Shown: positions 5,238 through 10,751 of the stretch, piece by piece
Layout: each line of letters begins with the position of its first letter
How positions within the stretch are numbered: position 1 is the stretch's first letter
Assembly (NCBI GenBank): GCA_024408745.1
Contig: JAKSUS010000025.1
Location: 1-10,751, forward strand
DNA from: Candidatus Gastranaerophilales bacterium
GTDB lineage: Bacteria > Cyanobacteriota > Vampirovibrionia > Gastranaerophilales > JAILCC01
Length of the DNA: 10,751 nucleotides
Direction: 5' to 3'
The notes under the pieces: model-generated
What the model was told of the DNA's origin: nothing
Seen by the model: the letters and a program-made list of their open reading frames with translations, nothing else
The model's database searches: none
Program-made: the position numbers and the translations under genes

Positions 5238-7090
5238 TATTCTATGTAAATCTCCTCAATATTATGAATTACACCGCCTAATGCAGTCGGTTCAAGATTT
5301 TTAAATTTTGTTCTTACCGCATAAATATTAAGCGGAGTATATAAATAAATAAACGGGTTATTATCGTAAACAATTTGTTGATAGTCATCATATATTTTTT
5401 TACGGTTTTCAAAGCCTAAAGTTGTTGCACCTTTTGCAAAAAGTTCATCAATTTGTTTTTCCCAAGGAAGTAAATCCTTTTTATTAATCGCATCATCTTC
5501 TTGTCTTAAATTAAACATGTGCAAACTTCCTGTTGAGTACCATACATTTGCACCATTATTTGGTTCTAAAGCAGAGCCTGTTAAACCCATAATTATTGCA
5601 TCCCAATCTAAAGAACCTGTTAATTTACCAACTAAAACATTAAACTCAATCGGTTTAAAATTAACTTTCATTCCTAATTCCGTTAAATCTTCTTTTATCA
5701 TTACCCCGATTGATTCTCTTTCTATGTTTCCCGCATTTGTCATTAAAGTAAATTCGACAACGTTTCCGTCTTTATCGTGTAAAATTCCTTTTTCATCAGT
5801 ATAAAAGCCTGATGATTTCAAAAGCTCTTTAGCCAACGTTAAATCCTTTTTATGACCATTTGCAAGTTCTTTATTTAAGTATATTGAAGATAAACCTTCT
5901 GCTGTAAATAACGGCATTCCAACACCTGAAAGAACGTTTGAAACAATATAATCTCTGTCAATAGCGTAATCAACTGCTTTTCTGAAGTTATTATCGTTAA
6001 ACCATTTTTGCTTTATAGGATCAACATAATATTTACCCTTTTCATTCTTTCTTGTATTGAGGTTAAAGCTCAAAAACGTTGTTCCGTCACTTGCACCTAA
6101 ATTAAAAATTTTATAATCGGAATTTTTTTCTAAACTTTTAAATCTTGCAACCTGCTTGCCCATAACAGGCAAAATATCAAGTTCACCACCCTCAAACTTT
6201 AAAACCTGATTATTTAAATCTCCTACAATATAAACAACATATTTGTTTAAATATGGTAAAACATTATAATTCTTGTCAATTATTGAATATTTTTCATTTT
6301 TTTTGAAAACAACTCTCTGTGCGGGAACATATTCTTCCAACTTAAAAGGACCGCTTATAACAAAGTCTTTCGGATTAGTTGTTACTCCCCAATATCTGTT
6401 AAATTCTTCAATTCCTTTATCCGTAACAGGTTTTAAAATATGTTTTGGCGCTATTGCAAAGCCTAACATTCGTAAAAAAGGTGCAAAAATCTCAGGAGTA
6501 GTGAATTGTACAGTATATTTATCAACGATTTTACAGGTCGGCAAAACCCCGTTAACAGCCATTACATCTCTTGAACTTGTATCGCCATAACCACCTTTAA
6601 TAATTGTATTATAAGTAAATTCAACATCATCGCTTGTGATTTCTTTTCCATCAGACCATTCTAAACCTTTTCTCAAGGTTACGGTGTAAGTTTTTCCTGC
6701 CTTATCAATTTGAACAGATTTTGCTAATCTCGGAATAACTTCACCGTTAAACGGATCGGTTGTGAACATGCCTTCAAACATAATACCGCCTAATGAACTT
6801 GAAGTTGCATCTTTGGCATTCCAAATATTAAAAGTCTTTGGCCCCTCACCAATAGTAGAATTGCTTAATGTTCCTCCGAATTTTCCAATATTATTTTGAT
6901 TTTGTATAAATTCTTTCCCGTTAAATTCAATAATTTTAAAATCTTTTTTAGTTGGATATTCTATCAAATCTTCTTCAAGATTATGGTTAATTACGGTTTC
7001 GTCTTCATAACTGTCTTTATGCAAGCACGAAGTCGTTAAAAATATAAAAAATCCTATTATTAAAATTATATAAATTATTCGTTTAAACAT
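5237..7090 (-). CDS. family-5 extracellular solute-binding lipoprotein (peptide/nickel type), 617 residues
   Basis: This is the substrate receptor for the two permeases. I place the start at the ATG at 7088-7090 because it gives a clean lipoprotein signal: MFKR, hydrophobic IIYIILIIGFFIFL (5-18), then TTSC with the lipid-anchor Cys at residue 22. A start at 7127-7129 would add 13 residues but has no ribosome binding site and disrupts the signal. After a polar linker, the SBP_bac_5 domain spans about 70-600. It includes GKFGGTL (69-75), IPRLAKSVQ (119-127) and LRKGLEWSDGKEITSDDVEF (139-158), the family signature region. The product is somewhat longer than DppA or OppA (about 540) because of the linker. 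Residue +2 after Cys is Leu, not Asp, so in a Gram-negative sorting system it would not be retained by the Asp rule. First gene of the operon; no Shine-Dalgarno sequence precedes the start. Confidence 0.95.
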   Translation of the reverse strand: MFKRIIYIILIIGFFIFLTTSCLHKDSYEDETVINHNLEEDLIEYPTKKDFKIIEFNGKEFIQNQNNIGKFGGTLSNSTIGEGPKTFNIWNAKDATSSSLGGIMFEGMFTTDPFNGEVIPRLAKSVQIDKAGKTYTVTLRKGLEWSDGKEITSDDVEFTYNTIIKGGYGDTSSRDVMAVNGVLPTCKIVDKYTVQFTTPEIFAPFLRMLGFAIAPKHILKPVTDKGIEEFNRYWGVTTNPKDFVISGPFKLEEYVPAQRVVFKKNEKYSIIDKNYNVLPYLNKYVVYIVGDLNNQVLKFEGGELDILPVMGKQVARFKSLEKNSDYKIFNLGASDGTTFLSFNLNTRKNEKGKYYVDPIKQKWFNDNNFRKAVDYAIDRDYIVSNVLSGVGMPLFTAEGLSSIYLNKELANGHKKDLTLAKELLKSSGFYTDEKGILHDKDGNVVEFTLMTNAGNIERESIGVMIKEDLTELGMKVNFKPIEFNVLVGKLTGSLDWDAIIMGLTGSALEPNNGANVWYSTGSLHMFNLRQEDDAINKKDLLPWEKQIDELFAKGATTLGFENRKKIYDDYQQIVYDNNPFIYLYTPLNIYAVRTKFKNLEPTALGGVIHNIEEIYIE

Positions 7091-7096
7091 ATATAT

Positions 7097-7126
7097 ATTA
7101 TGAAACGTAAATGTTAAAAATATCAA
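7097..7126 (-). promoter_or_regulatory. candidate operon promoter, predicted to give a leaderless mRNA
   Basis: On the minus strand TTGATA (7121-7126, five of six matches to TTGACA) and CATAAT (7097-7102, five of six to TATAAT) are 18 bases apart. Only six bases (ATATAT) separate the -10 from the ATG at 7090, so a normal +1 would fall on or next to the A of the start codon. This agrees with the absence of a Shine-Dalgarno sequence. Confidence 0.55.
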
Positions 7127-7142
7127 CATCTTAATATTTAGC

Positions 7143-7169
7143 CATGCCGATATTTAATAAAAAGGCATG
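7143..7169. repeat. spaced palindrome CATGCC-N15-GGCATG in the divergent control region
   Basis: CATGCC (7143-7148) and GGCATG (7164-7169) are perfect inverted half-sites whose centres are 21 bp apart, two helical turns. The pair begins 16 bp upstream of the -35 of the transporter promoter, a position used by dimeric activators or repressors. These are among the few G/C-rich bases in the gap. A hairpin is possible but has a 15-base loop; CTTTTAT follows on the + strand, a poor terminator tail. Confidence 0.4.
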
Positions 7170-7242
7170 CTTTTATAAGAAATATTTAAAAAATATATAC
7201 TCCGTAAAGCCTTATTATTACTGAATTATAAAATTTTTAAAT

Positions 7243-7263
7243 AAAAAAAAGCAATTTTTTTTT
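7243..7263. other. A8/T9 tract pair, probable curved or UP-like DNA
   Basis: Eight A (7243-7250), GCAA, then nine T (7255-7263) form an AT-only inverted repeat 60-80 bases before the start at 7323. Such tracts bend DNA and can act as RNA polymerase alpha-subunit contact elements. No clear -35/-10 pair for the downstream gene could be fixed; TTATAC at 7279-7284 is one candidate -10. Confidence 0.3.
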
Positions 7264-7322
7264 ACAAAATGTTTTTATTTATACAAGAGAAAAAGAGTAA
7301 AAACATGAGAGGAGAGAAAATC

Positions 7323-8939
7323 ATGGCTATCAAATTTAATTTAACAAGTAACACAAACAAAGTAGATGTAGCAGAAAGCGGAGTAAAAAGTACAAAATCA
7401 GTTAAGAAAGAAGATGCTTCAATAGCAATAAGCGGAAACAACAAAGTACAATTCGGTAAATTATCAACTAATCCGTTTACATCTTTAGAAAAAACAGGTT
7501 CAACTGCAAAAGCAGGTGAAGTATCAGACGCAAAAGGTACAGAAAAAGCTGATCAAGAAGCAGTAGCAAAAGAACAAGAAAGTATTTTTGCTGATGCATT
7601 CAAAACAGGTGCAGATAAAACAACAGGTTTAGAAAAAACAATTGAAAGTGCTTCAAGCGCAGTTCCTCAACAATTAGATTTTGCAAAAAGCAGTTTGCAA
7701 GGTGCAACAATGTTAATGAGCCAAGCACAAAGCTATATGCAAAGCGGAAACTTTGAAGCAGCAAAATCATACTTAGAACAAGCACAACAAAAATTAAACG
7801 AAGCAGAACAAGAAGCAAATAAAGCAGGTAATTCATCTGATAAATCAGATTTACAAGCACAAATTGCAGCACGAAAATCAGCAGTTAGTTCATTATTAGC
7901 AAGTGCTAATGCAGCAATCGCAGCCGCTAAAAATAATCAAACTCAACAAGAACAGAAAGCTGATGATAAAAAAGCAGACGACAGCAAAAAAGGCGGACAA
8001 TGCAGCGGAAGCAAACCACAAGAACAACAAAAAGCACAAGAACAACCTAAAACTAATCAACAAACTGACCCTAAAAACACATTAACAGATGCAGCAAAAG
8101 CATTAAACGAAGCAACAAAAGGTATCAAAGATTTATTCGGTAAAGATAATGATAATAAAGATTTGAAATATGACAAAAATGCAGATACTGCTAAACAAAT
8201 AGAAAAAGAAGCATTACCAAAATTCAACGAAGGTGCTGAAATGAAAAAAGCAGGTGAAGCAAAAGTTCAAGATGCTGAATCAAAAATAGCATCAAAAGAT
8301 GGCGAAATCAATTCAATGAACAATGAAATTAAAGCAGAAGAAAATAAAAAATCACAAGAAGAAGCAAAAGTTAAAGATTTCGAAGGCAAAATAGCAACAC
8401 AAAAAGATACTGTAAATCAAAAAACAGAAGCTCATAAATCAGCGGTTGATAAACAAACAACAGCAAAAGAAAATGTTGATACAAAAACTACTAACTTAAA
8501 AACTGCTCAGAACACTTTAGCAAATACACCGGAAAACATCACTGAACAAGATGCAGAAGGTAATACAATTACAAAGCCAAATCCTGATTATGCAACAGCA
8601 AAACAAGCCGTTGAAACTGCTAAAACAGAATTAGAAAAAGCAAATGATGAAAAAGATGCAGCAGATAAAGAAGTTGAAACAGCAAAAGGTGAATTAGACA
8701 AAGCAAATTCCGAATTAGCAAAACTTGAAGAAGATAAAACCACAGCAGAAAATGCAGTTAAAGAATGTGATAACAAACTTGCATCATTAAATACTAAATT
8801 AGAACAATTACAAAATGATAAAGCACAATTAGAAGCAGCAAAAACCGAAGGTCAAGAACAAATTGCTCAAGGTGATGATGCAATGAATGCAGCACAAGCT
8901 CAAGCAGCAGAAATAGAAAAAGAAGGCAAAAAAGCATAA
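7323..8939 (+). CDS. large Ala/Lys/Glu/Gln-rich coiled-coil protein of unknown function, 538 residues
   Basis: I place the start at ATG 7323 (MAIKFNLTSN) because AGGAG lies eight bases upstream; an in-frame ATG at 7269 lacks a ribosome site. There is no signal peptide or membrane span. Residues 1-80 are Ser/Thr/Asn/Lys-rich and probably disordered, with one hydrophobic patch NKVQFGKL (40-47). Residues 118-168 form helices, including a TPR-like hairpin AQSYMQSGNFEAAKSYLEQA (135-154). Residues 203-250 are a Gln/Lys/Asp linker with one Cys (GGQCSGS). Residues about 300-398 and 423-530 are long heptad-type helices separated by a turn rich in Pro, Asn and Gly (401-422), suggesting an antiparallel coiled-coil hairpin. 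Ala is mostly GCA and Lys nearly all AAA, giving a strongly purine-rich sense strand unlike uvrA next door. The gene stands alone, with its own terminator. A structural, filament-like or exported scaffold role is possible, but no family is recognised. Confidence 0.93.
   Translation: MAIKFNLTSNTNKVDVAESGVKSTKSVKKEDASIAISGNNKVQFGKLSTNPFTSLEKTGSTAKAGEVSDAKGTEKADQEAVAKEQESIFADAFKTGADKTTGLEKTIESASSAVPQQLDFAKSSLQGATMLMSQAQSYMQSGNFEAAKSYLEQAQQKLNEAEQEANKAGNSSDKSDLQAQIAARKSAVSSLLASANAAIAAAKNNQTQQEQKADDKKADDSKKGGQCSGSKPQEQQKAQEQPKTNQQTDPKNTLTDAAKALNEATKGIKDLFGKDNDNKDLKYDKNADTAKQIEKEALPKFNEGAEMKKAGEAKVQDAESKIASKDGEINSMNNEIKAEENKKSQEEAKVKDFEGKIATQKDTVNQKTEAHKSAVDKQTTAKENVDTKTTNLKTAQNTLANTPENITEQDAEGNTITKPNPDYATAKQAVETAKTELEKANDEKDAADKEVETAKGELDKANSELAKLEEDKTTAENAVKECDNKLASLNTKLEQLQNDKAQLEAAKTEGQEQIAQGDDAMNAAQAQAAEIEKEGKKA
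8610..8708 (+). repeat. internal 21-residue direct repeat in the coiled-coil gene
   Basis: Residues 430-441 (VETAKTELEKAN) recur at 451-462 as VETAKGELDKAN. The period is 63 bases, exactly three heptads, consistent with growth of the coiled coil by in-frame duplication. The DNA copies at 8610-8645 and 8673-8708 differ at only a few bases. Confidence 0.7.
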
Positions 8940-8960
8940 TAACTGAAAAATAAAACCAAT

Positions 8961-8993
8961 AAAAACCTCTGTAAGAAATTGCAGAGGTTTTTT
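8961..8993 (+). terminator. strong intrinsic terminator of the coiled-coil gene
   Basis: AAAAACCTCTG (8961-8971) pairs perfectly with CAGAGGTTTTT (8982-8992) around a 10-base loop, and the right arm runs into TTTTTT (8988-8993) followed by ATTT. It begins 21 bases after the stop codon. The A-run on the left arm means it could also work in reverse, though no minus-strand gene ends here. Confidence 0.92.
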
Positions 8994-9057
8994 ATTTGCA
9001 AGATAATCTGAAATATTCTCATAATATTAACAAACAATAGAATATTAAAACAATTTG

Positions 9058-9066
9058 TGCTAAATT
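9058..9066 (+). promoter_or_regulatory. candidate extended -10 of uvrA, close to the start codon
   Basis: TG-C-TAAATT (9058-9066) fits an extended -10 element and ends six bases before the ATG at 9073. No good -35 is visible 16-18 bases upstream. An alternative promoter is TTGCAA (8996-9001) with CATAAT (9020-9025), spacer 18, which would give a leader of about 40 bases without a Shine-Dalgarno sequence. Confidence 0.35.
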
Positions 9067-9072
9067 TTTAGT

Positions 9073-10751
9073 ATGAAAGATGATGCTAATAATATAGTTG
9101 TAAGAAATGCTTATATGCATAACCTGCAACACATAAACGTAAAAATTCCGAAAAATCAAATTGTTGTATTTACCGGAGTAAGCGGTTCCGGCAAAAGTAC
9201 CCTTGCTTTTGATACGATTTTTGCGGAGGGTCAAAGACGCTATATCGAAAGCCTCAGTACCTATGCAAGACAGTTTTTGGGGCAACTTAATAAACCGGAA
9301 GTTGAAAGCATAGAAGGTCTTAGCCCTGCAATTTCTATTGACCAAAAATCAACTTCAAACAATCCCCGTTCAACAGTCGGAACAATTACGGAAATTTATG
9401 ACCACTTGAGATTATTATATGCAAGAATTGGTATTCCCCATTGTCCAAAATGCGGTGCCGAAATTAAGCCGCAATCTCTTGATGAAATTTTAAACAGCAT
9501 AATGAATATGGAAACCGGTACAAAATTTCAAATTCTTGCACCGATTGCAAAAGGTAAAAAAGGTGAGTTTTCACAAACTTTCAGCGCATTAAAACAAGAA
9601 GGCTATGCAAGAATAAGAGTTGACGGTGAAATCTATAATCTTGATTTTGATGAAATTGAAATAGATAAAAATAAAAAACATAATATTGAAGTCGTCATAG
9701 ATAGAATTATTTTAAAACCCGAAGCACGTTCAAGAATTGCAGACAGCGTTCAGGTTGCCATGAAAAAGGCAAACGGAAATGTCATAATTTTAAACGGTGA
9801 CAAAGAAAAAATTTACAGTGAAAAACTTGCATGCCCGAAATGCGACATATCTTTTGATGAATTAGAACCGCGCATTTTCAGTTTTAATGCTCCGTATGGC
9901 GCATGTGAATCTTGTGGCGGCTTAGGAATGCACCTGCAAATTAACCCTGATTTAATTGTCCCGGACAAAACAAAATCTTTAAGGCAAGGTGCGATTTATC
10001 CTTGGGCAATAACAGGAAACCCTTATTATACTGATGTTTTATACTCTGTTGCAAGAGAATTTAAAATTGATTTCGATAAACCTTTTGAAGAATTAACAGA
10101 AGAAGAACAAAACATTATTCTCTTCGGCAGCGGTGATAAATCTGTTTTAATGGAGCATGATGAGTTTGGAACAAAACGCAGAAAAATTTACAAAACAAAA
10201 TTCAAAGGTGTTATTCCTTATTTGAGAAACAGATACGAGGGAACAAATTCCGATTTAATCAGAGGCGAAGTCGAAAAATATATGACTCAAATCCCTTGCG
10301 AAACCTGTAATGGCGCAAGGCTAAACAAATTTGCCTTGTCTGTTACCATTGATAACAAAAATATTTTTGAATTTACTTCAATGTCCGTAAAAGATGAATA
10401 CGACTTTATCTGCGGTTTGTTTTTAAAACTTGATGATTACAAACTTGCTATTGCCAAACAACTTCTTGAAGAAATAAGAGAACGCTTGAGATTTCTTGTT
10501 GATGTGGGTTTGGACTACTTAACTTTAGCAAGACAGGCAGGAAGTTTATCCGGAGGTGAAGCACAGAGAATAAGACTTGCAACTCAAATAGGTTCAGGGT
10601 TAACAGGTGTTTTGTATGTTTTGGACGAACCGAGTATCGGACTTCATCAGGTCAATAACGAACAACTTTTAAAAACTCTTATAAGATTAAGAAATTTAGG
10701 GAACACCTTAATTGTTGTTGAACATGATGAAGAAACAATCAGAATGGCGGA
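9073..10751 (+). CDS. uvrA: UvrA, excinuclease ABC subunit A (first 559 codons, cut by the window edge)
   Basis: UvrA is the damage-recognition ATPase of nucleotide excision repair; it dimerises, loads UvrB on damaged DNA and then leaves. The first nucleotide-binding domain has Walker A GVSGSGKST (35-43), and AEGQRRYIESLSTYARQFLG (51-70) is the characteristic UvrA continuation. Zinc-finger Cys pairs are at CPKC (124-127) and CPKC (254-257), and FSFNAPYGACESCGGLG lies at about 269-285. The ABC signature LSGGEAQRIRLATQ is at 492-505, Walker B VLYVLDEPSIGLH at 513-525, and the H-loop His at 551. The frame is uninterrupted to the last base. Full UvrA is about 940 residues, so about 60% is present; the second ATPase half lies beyond the edge. 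ATG 9073 is chosen because TAA at 9061 closes the frame upstream. No Shine-Dalgarno sequence precedes it. Confidence 0.98.
   Translation, partial: MKDDANNIVVRNAYMHNLQHINVKIPKNQIVVFTGVSGSGKSTLAFDTIFAEGQRRYIESLSTYARQFLGQLNKPEVESIEGLSPAISIDQKSTSNNPRSTVGTITEIYDHLRLLYARIGIPHCPKCGAEIKPQSLDEILNSIMNMETGTKFQILAPIAKGKKGEFSQTFSALKQEGYARIRVDGEIYNLDFDEIEIDKNKKHNIEVVIDRIILKPEARSRIADSVQVAMKKANGNVIILNGDKEKIYSEKLACPKCDISFDELEPRIFSFNAPYGACESCGGLGMHLQINPDLIVPDKTKSLRQGAIYPWAITGNPYYTDVLYSVAREFKIDFDKPFEELTEEEQNIILFGSGDKSVLMEHDEFGTKRRKIYKTKFKGVIPYLRNRYEGTNSDLIRGEVEKYMTQIPCETCNGARLNKFALSVTIDNKNIFEFTSMSVKDEYDFICGLFLKLDDYKLAIAKQLLEEIRERLRFLVDVGLDYLTLARQAGSLSGGEAQRIRLATQIGSGLTGVLYVLDEPSIGLHQVNNEQLLKTLIRLRNLGNTLIVVEHDEETIRMA

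Noticed and set aside
5517..5804. Plus-strand open frame of 95 codons
   Set aside because: It lies wholly antisense to the solute-binding protein, whose domain motifs are clear; no ribosome site and no recognisable product.
6273..6590. Plus-strand open frame of 105 codons
   Set aside because: Antisense to the same binding-protein gene, with no independent support.
7091..7129. Longer start for the binding lipoprotein at 7129
   Set aside because: It adds 13 residues before a normal lipoprotein signal, has no Shine-Dalgarno sequence, and overlaps the predicted promoter.
7269..7322. Longer start for the coiled-coil protein at 7269
   Set aside because: The ATG at 7323 has AGGAG at good spacing; the upstream 18 codons include that ribosome site and look like leader.
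7600..7872. Minus-strand open frame with a hydrophobic, membrane-like product
   Set aside because: The Leu-rich product is simply the reverse complement of the purine-rich coiled-coil gene. Other short frames in this gene (7262-7444 -, 7903-8085 +, 8588-8776 -) are shadows for the same reason.
9019..9345. Minus-strand open frame of 108 codons
   Set aside because: It covers the uvrA start region in antisense; the uvrA Walker A and downstream motifs on the plus strand are decisive.
9073..10751. uvrA as a broken gene
   Set aside because: I read all 559 codons and found no stop or frameshift; it is incomplete only because the window ends.

Overview
The window is AT-rich bacterial chromosome that uses the standard code, with TGA acting as a stop. 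It looks Gram-negative-like: there is a secreted protein with a cleavable signal peptide, a substrate-binding lipoprotein, and a tRNA gene without an encoded CCA. The AT-rich codon use, the low-complexity coiled-coil protein and the many short hypothetical proteins resemble uncultured gut lineages such as Gastranaerophilales (Vampirovibrionia/Melainabacteria). That placement is an impression from style, not proof. I see no transposase, phage gene, CRISPR array or rRNA.

Left part (1-2438). There is a possible gene tail entering from the left edge (3-170, +) and a well-started 50-residue gene facing it (171-323, -). Next come a small secreted protein of unknown function (563-1120, +), a uridine-kinase/phosphoribulokinase-type P-loop kinase (1214-2014, +), a tRNA-Glu(CUC) on the opposite strand (2022-2093) and a 75-residue orphan protein (2211-2438, +).

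Middle part (2444-7090, all -). A compact four-gene operon is read from right to left. It encodes a family-5 peptide-binding lipoprotein, a DppB-type permease, a DppC-type permease and an MgtC/SapB-family membrane protein. Junctions are a 1-base overlap, 4 bases and 3 bases, so the genes are very likely co-transcribed and partly translationally coupled. The transporter ATPases are not in the window. The operon start has a good promoter whose predicted +1 falls on the lipoprotein start codon, so the mRNA may be leaderless.

Right part (7091-10751). A divergent control region (7091-7322) holds a spaced palindrome and a long A-tract/T-tract pair. It is followed by a 538-residue coiled-coil protein (7323-8939, +) with its own strong intrinsic terminator. 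The first 559 codons of uvrA (nucleotide excision repair) follow and run off the right edge.

The most unusual items are the coiled-coil protein, the mgtC gene translated from a TTG inside a peptide-transporter operon without ATPases, two genes whose promoters predict leaderless messages, and the tRNA-Glu with an A1-C72 mismatch.
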